A stretch of 44,738 nucleotides of DNA from an uncultured Collinsella sp. (GCA_900759335.1 CAAEUX010000057.1:1-44738), one strand, 5' to 3'. Shown: positions 24,319 through 33,792, numbered from the stretch's first letter. A program made the numbers and translations. Notes: generated from the letters alone by a model not told the origin.

Positions 24319-24909
24319 CTAGAGGCAGGCCTCGGCGATGCGGCGCTTGAGTTCGTCGATGCCGGTGCCGGTCTGGGAGCTTGTGATGATCACGTTCTCG
24401 GCCGGAACGTTGAGCTGCTTTTTGATGGCTGCTGCCTGGCGGGCCTGCTGGGTGCGGCTGAGCTTGTCGGCTTTGGTGAGGCAAACGTTAAAGTTGAACT
24501 CGTTGCCCTGTAGGTAGTCGATCATGTCGTGGTCGAGCTTGCTGGGGTCGTGACGAATGTCCACCAGCGAGACCACCAAGTTAAAGCTGCGCTCGGAGTC
24601 GAAAAAGTCGCCGATAAGCTCGGCCCAGCGGTCGCGCTCGGCCTTGGAGCGACGGGCGAAACCGTAACCCGGCAGGTCCACGAAATGCACGTCATCGGCC
24701 TCAAAGAAGTTGATGTTGCTCGTCTTGCCCGGCGTACTGGAAACCTTGACTAGGTTCTTGCGGCCAAATAGCTTGTTCATAATCGACGACTTGCCCACGT
24801 TGGAGCGGCCGACAAAGCTCACCTCGGGGCAGGTGGACTCGGGAATCTGCGAAACCTTGCCATAGCTGGCGACGAACTTGGCAAGCTGGTAGTTAATGGA
24901 ATCGGCCAT
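24319..24909 (-). CDS. ysxC: Ribosome biogenesis GTPase YsxC/EngB
   Basis: This 196-residue Era-like GTPase is required for assembly of the large ribosomal subunit in many bacteria. The G1 motif is GRSNVGKSS, G3 is DLPGYGFA, G4 is TKADKL and G5 is SSQTGTG; the switch I threonine is in STPGKT. The ATG at 24909 follows AAGGAG by 5 nt; a GTG two codons earlier overlaps that site and is rejected. It sits 38 nt downstream of mtnN on the same strand, so the two are probably co-transcribed. Confidence 0.95.
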   Translation of the reverse strand: MADSINYQLAKFVASYGKVSQIPESTCPEVSFVGRSNVGKSSIMNKLFGRKNLVKVSSTPGKTSNINFFEADDVHFVDLPGYGFARRSKAERDRWAELIGDFFDSERSFNLVVSLVDIRHDPSKLDHDMIDYLQGNEFNFNVCLTKADKLSRTQQARQAAAIKKQLNVPAENVIITSSQTGTGIDELKRRIAEACL

Positions 24910-24947
24910 GGACACTCCTTGGTCGTAGGTTCTTACAAATAGACGCG

Positions 24948-25688
24948 CTATTGCGCAGCGGCAATGCGGCGGACGATATCGAGCGTAATGTCACTTGCGA
25001 CACGCGCGTACTCGAACAGATCGAACTCTCGCTCGCAAATTGCATCGTACGCCTCGTCACAATTATCGCTGATAGCGCGCAACACCAGGCAATCGACACC
25101 ATTTTTGGTTGCGACATGGGCAATTGCCGCGCCCTCCATGCCGACACAATCGGCATGCGTCGCCTCGATAGCGTCGTTGCGCATGGTGGCGCCCGTCACA
25201 AAGCGGTTACCCGTGGCAATCGTGCCGACCAGGAACTGCTTGGTGCCCTCGTTCGAAGCGACTGCATTTTTCGAAGCGTCAACAAACCCACGCTCAGCAA
25301 GCACGTCGGCGGCAATATCGACCAGCGCGGGCGTCGAGCCAAACTCCTCGAGCCCCGGTGCGGACTCGGCGATAAGCGCGGTATCGGTATCCAGATAGCG
25401 TAGGCGTTTGCCAATGACCACGTCGTCGATATGGAGCTTGGGGTTCAAACCGCCCGCAATGCCCGAAAACACAACAGCCTGCGGAGCATACTTGCTAATG
25501 AGGTGCTGTGTTGCAGCGGCGGCGTTCACCGTGCCCATGCCCGCCGTTGTGGCGACAACTGTCAGGCCGTCGAGCTCACCGCTCACAACGGTCAAGCCTG
25601 CCTCCCGTGCCTCGCAAACGTCGCTCAGCTCTTCCTTAATCTGCATGATCTCTTTTTCGAGCGCACCGATAATCGCGATGGTAGCCAT
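24948..25688 (-). CDS. mtnN: 5'-methylthioadenosine/S-adenosylhomocysteine nucleosidase
   Basis: This 246-residue enzyme of the phosphorylase/nucleosidase superfamily hydrolyses methylthioadenosine and S-adenosylhomocysteine to adenine plus the thioribose, clearing radical-SAM and methyltransferase by-products. Family motifs are IIGALEKEI at the start, TTAGMGTVNAA, FSGIAGGL, VGMEGAAIAHV (substrate Met-Glu) and LRAISDNCDE with the catalytic Asp region. GGGG upstream supports ATG 25688 over the in-frame extension to 25700. It is slightly longer than the usual 230 residues. Confidence 0.93.
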   Translation of the reverse strand: MATIAIIGALEKEIMQIKEELSDVCEAREAGLTVVSGELDGLTVVATTAGMGTVNAAAATQHLISKYAPQAVVFSGIAGGLNPKLHIDDVVIGKRLRYLDTDTALIAESAPGLEEFGSTPALVDIAADVLAERGFVDASKNAVASNEGTKQFLVGTIATGNRFVTGATMRNDAIEATHADCVGMEGAAIAHVATKNGVDCLVLRAISDNCDEAYDAICEREFDLFEYARVASDITLDIVRRIAAAQ

Positions 25689-25766
25689 ACCATTCCCCAA
25701 ACCTATACGAAATTCTCAACCAAGGTATGGTACCAGCATTTTGTTTGACCTCGCCAAACGAACACG

Positions 25767-26885
25767 CTAAGCCAGTGCAGCTCGCGTATCAAACAGAGCC
25801 TTTGCAATCGCAGCCGTAACCTCGCTCGAACGGTCGCTCGATGGCATCGATGTCATGACGCTCATGACATAGGTACGGCCATCGATGTCGATGAGGCCTG
25901 CATCGCATGTCGAATAGTAGCCGTCCTCGCTGATTCAACCCGCTTTGTTGCGCACCAAGACCTGATCGTCCGCAATGCCATCGCGAATAAACGAGCGCGA
26001 TGTTGATGCCAAAAGGCCTGACAACCACTGTGAAGTCTCGGTATCCATGCTCAGATACTCGCTCATCTCGCGCCATAACCTCGCAGAAGTGCGCGGGCAG
26101 TAGGTCGGAAAATCACTCATCGGATTCAGTGCCGTTTCGTCATCAACACCCAGATTGGCAATCCAATCCTCATAGCCATCATGGTCAAACGCCGCGCGTA
26201 ACGCGATAAACGAATCGTTGTCTGAGTTGGCGACGGCATTCTCGATAAGGTCGCGCACCGTCTGCCAGCCCATGCTGCAACCACCATACGTGGCTAAAGG
26301 CCCATCGAGCGACGCCCGCCCCGATTCGACCAACGTCTCGCAAATATAGAGCGCATACAGCGCCTTGTAACTGCTCGCTCCATACACCTCGGCATCGGCG
26401 TTATACGTCACGCCTCTACCGCTCGATAGGTCGTAGAACACTACGCCCACTTCGCCCAGCTCCTGCGCCCGGCTCAGGGCATCCTGGAGCGAAGCAAGGC
26501 TCTTATCCTCCAAGGTAGGAATCTTGTTATCCACCAACGAGAAGGTCTGAACGGTATCACTCGAAGGGATATCGTTGAAGTCCGCCTTCGAAAGTCTCGT
26601 CTTGAGATCTGCCGTCGACAGAGCTTGATCTGCCGACGCTTTGGACTTTGAAACCTTCTCGTTTTGCAGCTGTACCGTTGACGCATCTGGGCGCACCGTT
26701 CGCTCCGAGGCGTAGGTTTTAACGGTAATTCCGAGGATAATAACCGCCGACGTTAGCATCCCAATGGCGGCAATCTTCCTCACGCGGATGCGAGCGCCGG
26801 CAAGGACACGCGAAGACGTGCCCTTCGTCTTATATCTGCTGCCATGCTGCGGCACATACTCGTCCCGCGATGCGATGTTTCGCAC
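25767..26885 (-). pseudogene. Membrane-anchored class A beta-lactamase-like serine hydrolase, nonsense-interrupted
   Basis: Residues 1-316 are open, with a membrane anchor at about 38-58, a Ser-rich linker, then a beta-lactamase/PBP-like domain: catalytic SSYK at 171-174, SDN at 221-223, and KAG (the KTG-box equivalent) at 314-316. The next codon is TGA (25935-25937), where homologues have Trp. Reading through gives 55 more residues (ISEDGYYSTCDAGLIDIDG ... TRAALA) that complete the domain, ending at a TAG at 25767. So one TGG-to-TGA change has cut the enzyme, most likely inactivating it. There is no sign of a frameshift. Nothing else resembles a gene in the 264 nt before pflA's stop. Confidence 0.85.
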
Positions 26886-27089
26886 GTGGTCTCCTGACTG
26901 CCACCGTTTATATACGAGCAGTATGATACCGAGCAGGCATTTCTTTCCAAAGATATTCAGCGGCGTTTAAGGTGTCTTTAAAGAAACCACAAGCGTATTT
27001 ATCCAAATGGCACGATTCTGTTGCGCATCTCACCGCAACCCAGAGAGCAGTCTTTTAAGGACGGGGCTCTTTAGCAATCAACTTGGTGC

Positions 27090-27132
27090 CCAGGGGCACT
27101 CATTTAAGTCTGTCCCCAATGAGTGCCCTTGG
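27090..27132. repeat. Palindromic repeat downstream of pflA
   Basis: CCAGGGGCACTCATT (27090-27104) pairs with AATGAGTGCCCTTGG (27118-27132), one mismatch in 15, around TAAGTCTGTCCCC. It lies 18 nt beyond the pflA stop. No T run follows, so it may be a dispersed repeat or an mRNA-end hairpin rather than a classic terminator. Confidence 0.6.
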
Positions 27133-27149
27133 GGAACGAAAATGGCACG

Positions 27150-27968
27150 CTAGCCGATGGCGTTTTTTAGCTCCGCACGGCGCTCTTTCATGCCGGCCAT
27201 AACGGCATTGCGCAACTCGGGCATACGTGCGGTATCCATCTGGGGCACGCCCTCAAGCTTATAGGGAATCCCCAACTGCTCGTATTTGACGACACCCATG
27301 GTGTGATACGGCAGCATCTCCAGGCCGACCACGTTATGCCACGGGGCAATCAAGCGACCGAGCGCCTCGCACTCCTCCACCGTGTCGGTAATGCCCGGCA
27401 CCACCACGTGGCGGATAACGACCTTAATCTTGCGACGCGCGAGCTCATCACCAAACGCCAGAATGCGTGCGGGATCGCAACCGGTCAGCTTTTTATGCTC
27501 GACGGGATCGGCGTGCTTAATGTCGAGCAGCACCATATCGGTCTCGTTGAGTACGGCATCGAACTTCTCGGGATGCGCGGGATCGAACGCATAGCCGCAG
27601 CTATCCAAGCAGGTATGCACGCGGCCATCGAGGTTGTTGTGCATTGCACGGAACAGGTCGGCCAAAAACTCGGGCTGCAGAAGCGGCTCGCCGCCCGAAA
27701 CCGTAATTCCGCCGCTGCGATAGAACTCGTGGTTACTCTGGAACTCATCCATGAGGTGCTCGACGGTCACCATCGTGCCGCCGTTGACCGACCAGGTATC
27801 GGGGTTGTGGCAATACGCACAGCGCATGGGGCAGCCCTGAACAAACACCACAAAGCGGATGCCGGGTCCATCGACCGTTCCCATCGTCTCAATCGAATGC
27901 ACGCGGCCCAGGGCAAACGCAGAGTCCTCGGGACGAGCGTCCACACCCTCGAGTGTCATCTCAGCCAT
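27150..27968 (-). CDS. pflA: Pyruvate formate-lyase activating enzyme (radical SAM)
   Basis: This 272-residue radical SAM enzyme abstracts a hydrogen from the glycyl-radical glycine of pyruvate formate-lyase. The cluster motif GCPMRCAYCHNPDTW gives C-x3-C-x2-C near residues 37-44, preceded by ETMGTVDGPGIRF, with the SAM-binding GGITVSGGEPLLQ downstream. The start at 27968 has AAGG about 8 nt upstream; the ATG at 27989 has no ribosome site. It is not next to pflB, which lies 8 kb away as a split gene, yet it is the only activase in the window. Confidence 0.95.
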   Translation of the reverse strand: MAEMTLEGVDARPEDSAFALGRVHSIETMGTVDGPGIRFVVFVQGCPMRCAYCHNPDTWSVNGGTMVTVEHLMDEFQSNHEFYRSGGITVSGGEPLLQPEFLADLFRAMHNNLDGRVHTCLDSCGYAFDPAHPEKFDAVLNETDMVLLDIKHADPVEHKKLTGCDPARILAFGDELARRKIKVVIRHVVVPGITDTVEECEALGRLIAPWHNVVGLEMLPYHTMGVVKYEQLGIPYKLEGVPQMDTARMPELRNAVMAGMKERRAELKNAIG

Positions 27969-28086
27969 TCCCGCTACCTTGCCTCTCATTGGTTTTAGTT
28001 ACATAAATGCCAGAGCCATTCTAGCCCATACGCATGATGGTGAAACGGTTTAGTGGTCAATTGGGTTGTTCTATTTGGCCCCACAC

Positions 28087-28123
28087 AAAAGCGGCGGGAA
28101 GGTTATCACAACCCACCCGCCGC
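28087..28123 (-). terminator. Terminator of the DegV gene
   Basis: GCGGCGGG (28091-28098) pairs with CCCGCCGC (28116-28123); on the minus strand the stem is followed by TTTTGTG. It lies 32 nt after the DegV stop. Confidence 0.75.
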
Positions 28124-28154
28124 CGAGGCAATAGATATCGATAGGCACCAGGCC

Positions 28155-29009
28155 TTACGCCTTGAGCGTGAGCACCGCGCCGAAGGCAGTCGGGCCGCAA
28201 TGGCTCGAGATAACGCCGCCGACCTGAGTCCAGGTAACGTCCTTAAAGCCCAGGTCGTGCGCATAGATTTCCATGTCGTCGCGCAGCTCCTCGGAAAGGC
28301 CTACCGAATACGCCAGGCCAATGTGCGAGTAGTCAATCTCGCCCTTGGCAACCATGTGGTCAATAAAGGCACGGGCGCATTTGAGCATAGAGCCGCGGAA
28401 CTTCTTGGTCGCCACGAACTTGCCGCCCGTTACCTCAATGCAGGGCTTAATCTTGAGCAGATGGGCGCCCAGGAACGCGACGTTGGACAAGCGACCGCCC
28501 GCCTTAAGGAAGGCAAGGTCCGTAGGAACAAAGCCCAGCAGCACGCGGTCCATGACGGAGTTCGTAAATGCAAAGATCTCGTCGACGGTGGCATCGGGGT
28601 GAGCCTCGATGTATTTGGCGGTCTCGACGACAACGAGCGACTGGCCCACCGAGACAAAGCGCGTGTCCATGGAGAACACGTAGTCGCGCCCCTGAGCCGC
28701 AATCTTAGAGGACTGATGCGAACAGGTCGTGGCCTCGGAATATGCAAGATGCAAAATAGTCGCGTCGGGTTGCTCGGCATGGATGCGGTCGTACACATGC
28801 GCAAAATCCGCTGGCGAACAGCCACTGGTCTTGGGCATCACACCAAACTCGTTGCAGCGCGAATAAATCTCGAGCGGATCGATCGAGCCGTCCTCGACGG
28901 TCTCGTCACCAATCGTGACATACATGGGCACGCGCACGATGCCATAGCGTTCGCAGAGCTCCGGCGTCACATCCGACCCAGACTCAACCACGATTACGTA
29001 CTTGCCCAT
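28155..29009 (-). CDS. DegV family fatty-acid-binding protein
   Basis: This 284-residue protein of the DegV family binds a fatty acid and presents it to the FakA kinase in bacteria that have that system. Family hallmarks are an N-terminal VIVVESGSDVTPEL, MPKTSGCSPADF (the TSxP-like segment contacting the carboxylate), ATILHLAYSEATTCSHQSS, FLKAGGRLSN, and the GPTAFGAVL tail near the C-terminus. The ATG at 29009 gives the family length; an upstream reading to 29120 adds poorly conserved residues. No FakA gene is in the window. It stands alone and is followed by a terminator. Confidence 0.9.
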   Translation of the reverse strand: MGKYVIVVESGSDVTPELCERYGIVRVPMYVTIGDETVEDGSIDPLEIYSRCNEFGVMPKTSGCSPADFAHVYDRIHAEQPDATILHLAYSEATTCSHQSSKIAAQGRDYVFSMDTRFVSVGQSLVVVETAKYIEAHPDATVDEIFAFTNSVMDRVLLGFVPTDLAFLKAGGRLSNVAFLGAHLLKIKPCIEVTGGKFVATKKFRGSMLKCARAFIDHMVAKGEIDYSHIGLAYSVGLSEELRDDMEIYAHDLGFKDVTWTQVGGVISSHCGPTAFGAVLTLKA

Positions 29010-29285
29010 TCTTATCACGACCCATCTCGACATTGGCTTTTCAATACATGGCACGCGCCGCCGCACTGTTGTACAACGGCGTCCAAGCGCCAAAGAGACG
29101 CCGCCCCTTGCGCACAACAAAGGACAGCGTCTCCCTGGAAAACTCCGTGCTTAACTGAGATTTAACACGGTTTATTAAGGAGTGTTACTTATTCCGCAAA
29201 CGGTCGCTATACGCGATAAGCGGTAGCTGGCCGCGGCAACTGCGACACATTCCGCCCAACAAGTCCAATCGTGCTCCATGCACGG

Positions 29286-30728
29286 TTAATGAGCGAGGCG
29301 GTAGAAATCCATCGACGCCGCACCCTCGGCGTGCAGCTCCATCGCCGGAACCGCCGGCGAATAGGTACGGCTCGTAAGTGCTGCCTCGCCACCGTTGGCA
29401 AAAATCTCGACCATCGTAGTGTCCGAAAGCACGCGCAGGTCGCGAAGCTCGCTGAGCTCGATCGACCTCTGGTCGCGCCCATAGCCTTCGTCGCCCATAT
29501 CGAGGGTAAGCATCCCGTCCGTATAACGCACAAAGACACCCTTGCGGATTTCGAGCTCGATCATCTTGGCTCCCTCACAGGAAACCACAAGATCAAACAG
29601 GCGACCCGGCTCCTCAACGGTTTCACCGCCTACAGCACGAACGCAATTGCCGCGCATCCTCTCAATCTCGTGCGCCGGTTGCTGGCAGAGCTTGCCGCCG
29701 CGCATGCTCAGCTCTCTCGGCACCGTCAGCGCGCACTGCCACCCGCGCGCCATCGTCGGGCTTTCTGTCGTCGCATCGGGGCAACCCGACCATCCGATCA
29801 TCAAACGCCGACCTGCAGCGTCCTCAAAGGACTGCGGGGCATAGAAATCAAAACCGGCATCGACCATCGGAGGCATGCCCTGGCCGACGATCTTAAAGCT
29901 CGGCGCCTCCCAATCGGCCTCGATGGAGAACCACACGCACTGATGCGGATTGCGGTAACGCCAGCCATCGGCGGGCACGCCCTGCGGACAGCAAACGAGA
30001 ATAAGCTCGCCATCGAGCTCAAACAGATCAGGACACTCCCACATAAAGCCAAACTTCTCGCCCAGCTCAATGCGCGTCGCATAGCCCCAGTCCTCTAGAT
30101 CACGCGAGGTATAGACAAGCACGCACCCGCGATCGTCTTTCGTACGAGCGCCGAGAACCATGTAGTAGATACCGTCGTGTTCAAGGATCTTGGGGTCGCG
30201 CACGTGCGTACCGATATCGTCGGGGTAATCGACCGGCCCAACAGCTATGCGCTTCTCGCCCAATTCGTCGGGATTCTCGGCAACCATATGAATCTGGTTT
30301 TGCTCACGGCCCGTCAACACGTAGTCGTAATCATCGCGGTCAAAATGCTTAACGTTGCCGGTATAGAAGTAGTGAATCTTGCCATCACGTACAAAGGCAG
30401 AACCAGAATACGCTCCACTCGAATCCAAATCGGAATCGGGGAACAGCACGGGGCCGTGATTCTCGTACGTCACAAAATCCTTTGTCGTCAGATGGTTCCA
30501 AAGCACTGGACCACCATGCGCAGCATCGAACGGATCGTATTGATGATAGATGTGATATGTATCACCAATCTGAACCAAACCGTTGGGGTCGTTGAGCCAG
30601 CCAAGCTCAGGCTCCACATGGAACAGGAGCCTATCGGGGTCGGACGCGATGCGACCCGCCGTCTCATCCTGTCCGGCACGCCACTGCTCATAGTCCGCGC
30701 GTGTCACCTTATTTTTTTGATTAAACAT
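29286..30728 (-). CDS. sacA: Sucrose-6-phosphate hydrolase (GH32)
   Basis: This 480-residue GH32 beta-fructosidase is expected to cleave sucrose 6-phosphate, made by the PTS, into glucose 6-phosphate and fructose. The classic sites are WLNDPNG with nucleophile D47, the RDPKI block (about 165) and ECPDLF with the acid/base Glu (about 220), then a C-terminal beta-sandwich (ELRDLRVLSDTTMVEIFANGG). It is last in a three-gene run on the minus strand, 101 nt after the PTS gene; a hairpin occupies that gap. Confidence 0.93.
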   Translation of the reverse strand: MFNQKNKVTRADYEQWRAGQDETAGRIASDPDRLLFHVEPELGWLNDPNGLVQIGDTYHIYHQYDPFDAAHGGPVLWNHLTTKDFVTYENHGPVLFPDSDLDSSGAYSGSAFVRDGKIHYFYTGNVKHFDRDDYDYVLTGREQNQIHMVAENPDELGEKRIAVGPVDYPDDIGTHVRDPKILEHDGIYYMVLGARTKDDRGCVLVYTSRDLEDWGYATRIELGEKFGFMWECPDLFELDGELILVCCPQGVPADGWRYRNPHQCVWFSIEADWEAPSFKIVGQGMPPMVDAGFDFYAPQSFEDAAGRRLMIGWSGCPDATTESPTMARGWQCALTVPRELSMRGGKLCQQPAHEIERMRGNCVRAVGGETVEEPGRLFDLVVSCEGAKMIELEIRKGVFVRYTDGMLTLDMGDEGYGRDQRSIELSELRDLRVLSDTTMVEIFANGGEAALTSRTYSPAVPAMELHAEGAASMDFYRLAH

Positions 30729-30750
30729 CGCCGTTGACTTTCTCGTCTAT

Positions 30751-30792
30751 GGGGAAGGACGCTCGACTCACACGAGTCGAACGCCCTTCCCC
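30751..30792 (-). other. Intercistronic hairpin between PTS and sacA
   Basis: The arms 30751-30769 and 30774-30792 are 19 nt each. On the minus-strand RNA every position pairs if two G-U pairs are allowed, while the plus strand would show A-C mismatches there, so the structure is kept for the operon mRNA. No T run follows, so it looks like an mRNA-processing or stability hairpin that could set sacA output relative to the transporter. Confidence 0.6.
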
Positions 30793-30829
30793 AAATGGAC
30801 TTATCCTCAGATTACGCTGAACGGCTCAA

Positions 30830-32281
30830 CTAGAAGCTGACATCGAAGCCTGCGCCAGCGCCCTCTTCATCGGTGGTCGGAACGCCCTTTGCCTTGTTGT
30901 AGGCAAAGATCAAGACGATCGGCACGATAAAGGCGATGAGATTGCCAGCCACATACCACACGAGGGTCTCGGGCGTGACGATGAGCAGGCCAAGCACGCC
31001 GGTCAGACCCTGACCGATAGCGCGCACCTCAAAGAGCTTGACGAAGGCACCGCCGCAGCCTGCACCGATGCATGCGCAGATGAACGGAATGATCGAGTAG
31101 CGCATGTTTGCAGCGAAGATAGCGGGCTCGGAGATTCCGACCAGCGTCGGGATAAAGGACGACATGCAGATGTTGCGCTCTTTGGAATGCTTCTTATGAA
31201 TGAGGTACATGCCGATGGCGCCGCCACCCTGGGCGATGATGGAAACCGACCAGATGGCCTGGATGTAGTTGAAGCCAGTCGTGGCAACGAGGTTTGCCTC
31301 GATACCCTGAATGAACTGATGCGTACCGGTAACGACAAGCGGCTGCAGGAACGCGGCGAAGACAAAGGCACCAAAGACGCCCATCCTGTTGTACAGGATA
31401 TCGATTACGCCGGCGAGGACGTCACCGATCAGGTTGCCGAGCGGGCCGAACACGGTGAACAGGGCGACGTTAGCAAGAATCAGGGTAACGGTCGGGACAA
31501 AGACGAACGAAACGACCTCGGGGATGTACTTCTGGGCAATCTTCTCGACCTTGGCCATAAACCAGGCAGTCAGGATTGCGGGGAACACACCGCCCTGGAA
31601 AGCAACCATGGGAATGGAGAGCGGACCGAAGTTCCAGTACTCAGCACCCGTCGGGTCCATAACGAACGTGTTGCGGTTCATAAGGCTCGGGTGAACCATG
31701 ACGATACCGACGAGGATGCCCAGAATCGGGTTACCGCCAAAACGCTTCACCGCGCTGTACATAACCAGGACAGGCAGGTAGTCAAACGTGGTGGCGATAA
31801 TGGCAAAGAAGCTTGCGAGGTTCTTGAGGAACTCGCTGTGATCGGCAAGGCTGCCCTCCATGCCAAAGAGGCCGTTGGCAACGATCAGCGACTTAAGGCC
31901 GATGATGATAGCGGCGCCGACGAAGGCGGGAATGATGGGGATAAAGATGTCCGAGAATACCTTGAGGACCGAGAAGAACTTGCCCTTCTTGTCCGCCTCG
32001 GCGCCCTTGACCTCGGAAGCGCTGATCTCCTTAACGCCCGTCAGAGCCATAAACTCATCGTAGACCTTGTTGACGGTACCGGTACCGAAGATGATCATGA
32101 GCTGGCCGCTGTTGTACAGCACGCCCTTGACGCCATCGATGTTCTCGAGCTCGGCCTTGTTGTACTTGCTCGTATCCTTGAGCACCAGACGCAGACGCGT
32201 AACGCAATGCGTGGCGCCCTCGATGTTCTCCAGACCGCCGACGTTATCGACGACTTGCTGAGACACTACTTTGTAGTCCAT
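30830..32281 (-). CDS. PTS EIIBC component, sucrose/beta-glucoside type
   Basis: This 483-residue sugar permease of the glucose-superfamily PTS imports a sugar with phosphorylation. The N-terminal EIIB domain has the phospho-cysteine C26 in THCVTRLR. From about 105 the EIIC domain has 8-10 membrane segments, with GIVMVHPSLMN and the GISEPAIFA motif typical of sucrose and trehalose transporters. No EIIA domain is fused, so EIIA must come from elsewhere, as in many sucrose systems. Gene order with two GH32 enzymes and a LacI repressor supports sucrose or a related fructoside. The start at 32281 follows GGAGAGGAAC. Confidence 0.93.
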   Translation of the reverse strand: MDYKVVSQQVVDNVGGLENIEGATHCVTRLRLVLKDTSKYNKAELENIDGVKGVLYNSGQLMIIFGTGTVNKVYDEFMALTGVKEISASEVKGAEADKKGKFFSVLKVFSDIFIPIIPAFVGAAIIIGLKSLIVANGLFGMEGSLADHSEFLKNLASFFAIIATTFDYLPVLVMYSAVKRFGGNPILGILVGIVMVHPSLMNRNTFVMDPTGAEYWNFGPLSIPMVAFQGGVFPAILTAWFMAKVEKIAQKYIPEVVSFVFVPTVTLILANVALFTVFGPLGNLIGDVLAGVIDILYNRMGVFGAFVFAAFLQPLVVTGTHQFIQGIEANLVATTGFNYIQAIWSVSIIAQGGGAIGMYLIHKKHSKERNICMSSFIPTLVGISEPAIFAANMRYSIIPFICACIGAGCGGAFVKLFEVRAIGQGLTGVLGLLIVTPETLVWYVAGNLIAFIVPIVLIFAYNKAKGVPTTDEEGAGAGFDVSF

Positions 32282-32326
32282 GTTCCTCTCCATTCCTTTA
32301 CGAAATCATAAGACGTTTTGATGCCA

Positions 32327-33709
32327 TTACAGAGACGCGATCGTTGCATTTGCGCACTTGAGCGTACCGTCGGTGACCGTTAGCGCCACACCCTGGCCCT
32401 GCTTATTGCAGAAGCGCGCGTTAAGCGCAACATCATCGACAAAGATGGTCGCGATATCGTCGTCAACGACCAGGCGCACATGATGAGTGCCCTCGCCCTT
32501 AAAGAACAACGGACGCTCGAGGCCCATGTTGTTGACCTGGAACCACGGATACTGGGGGGCCGCCGTAAACTCGAGCTTGCCCTCACGCAGGTTGGCGCGG
32601 AACTCATAGGCAAGACCGGACTCGGCGTCCTCGGCAAGCTTCACCGAGAAGCCGGCAGCGTCACCGGCGAGCTCGATGTCGGCATCGAGCATATAGGTGG
32701 AACCGGCATCCGCGGCGAGCACCTGCTCGACCTTGCCCGACTCGCAGGAAAGCTCAAAGGCCTCGACTGCCTTAGCCTCGCCAAAGGCGCCAAGCATGCT
32801 GTCGGGGAGCTTGGTGCCGAGCGTTCCGTCAGCACGCTGAACGATCTCGAGAGGCATAAAGGTGCCACCCCACAGGTAAGAGCTGGGGTCACCGCCCTCG
32901 TCACGCGTAGGAACCCAACCAAAGAGAACGCGGCGCTCGCCATCAAATGCGGTACGCGCGGCATAGTACGCGCGGCCATCGAAGGAATCGTCCGCAGGAG
33001 TGATCCAAGGACCGTTGATAGAGCGAGACATGCGGTAACGGGTCTTGTTGCCATCACTGTACTCGGAGAACACCAGATACCACCAGTCGCCCATCTTAAA
33101 GAGATCAGGCATCTCGAACATGGTGTACAGGCCCGGATTCCACCAGTCGCCCTGGAACTCCCAGGTATCCAGGTCCTTGGAGGTGAACTTGACCAGACGA
33201 CCGGTCATCAAACGCTTGTCCTCGCCCACACGCGTGCCGAGGATGAGCATGTACTCTTCGTTCTCCTCATCCCAAAGCACAAAGGGATCGCGCCAGTTGC
33301 GGTCATCGTAACCCTCCTGGGGCGGAAGCAGCGTCTCGGCGATGTTCTTCTCCCACTTGACGGCGTCGTCACTCGTTGCGTGAAGAAGAACCTGCTTCAT
33401 CAAGCGTGCCTTGACCTTATCGCGATTGCAACCAGTGTAGAGCGCATGGTACTTGTCGCCCACCTTAAACACCGTGCCGGCATAAACATACTGGTCGACT
33501 TCCTCGTCGCCGCCACGCTCAAGGCTCTCGCCAAAGTCTTTGTAATTGACGAAGTCCTTGGTTGTCGCGAGTGCCCAGCCAAACGGCTCTCCGAAAGGTC
33601 CGGGGTTTCGCGTGTCACGCTGATGATAGAGATAGAACGTGCCGTCCTCGCCGTACGGCATGATGTCGCCTACCCAAATTCCCTCAGGCTGGTAATACAC
33701 CTTGTGCAT
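32327..33709 (-). CDS. Atypical GH32-like beta-fructosidase
   Basis: This 460-residue protein has a GH32-like five-bladed catalytic domain and a C-terminal beta-sandwich. The first site is WVGDIMPYGEDGTFYLYHQRD: the nucleophile Asp (D15) is kept, but the usual W-(M/L)-N-D-P-N-G consensus is lost. The other two are standard: NWRDPF (D141) and EMPDLF (acid/base E199). It is thus a divergent fructoside-cleaving enzyme, perhaps acting on a different linkage or a phosphorylated oligosaccharide. It is first in the operon with the PTS and sacA genes. AAAGGAAG precedes ATG 33709. A GH43-like reading is possible, but gene context favours fructosides. Confidence 0.82.
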   Translation of the reverse strand: MHKVYYQPEGIWVGDIMPYGEDGTFYLYHQRDTRNPGPFGEPFGWALATTKDFVNYKDFGESLERGGDEEVDQYVYAGTVFKVGDKYHALYTGCNRDKVKARLMKQVLLHATSDDAVKWEKNIAETLLPPQEGYDDRNWRDPFVLWDEENEEYMLILGTRVGEDKRLMTGRLVKFTSKDLDTWEFQGDWWNPGLYTMFEMPDLFKMGDWWYLVFSEYSDGNKTRYRMSRSINGPWITPADDSFDGRAYYAARTAFDGERRVLFGWVPTRDEGGDPSSYLWGGTFMPLEIVQRADGTLGTKLPDSMLGAFGEAKAVEAFELSCESGKVEQVLAADAGSTYMLDADIELAGDAAGFSVKLAEDAESGLAYEFRANLREGKLEFTAAPQYPWFQVNNMGLERPLFFKGEGTHHVRLVVDDDIATIFVDDVALNARFCNKQGQGVALTVTDGTLKCANATIASL

Positions 33710-33752
33710 CCGAGACTTCCTTTCCCACGTGATACTAACTCGGTACAACTGC

Positions 33753-33792
33753 AAGATATGTCAATCGTTTTCATATGTCAAACGTTTTCATA
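33753..33792 (-). promoter_or_regulatory. Operon promoter with two tandem LacI-type operators
   Basis: Two 17-nt operators stand end to end: TGTCAATCGTTTTCATA (33759-33775) and TGTCAAACGTTTTCATA (33776-33792). On the minus strand TTGACA (33776-33781) serves as -35 and TATCTT (33753-33758) as -10, with the 17-nt spacer being exactly the first operator. Repressor binding would block the polymerase directly. A weaker relative lies near 33825 (AACGGTTGACATATG). Confidence 0.8.
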
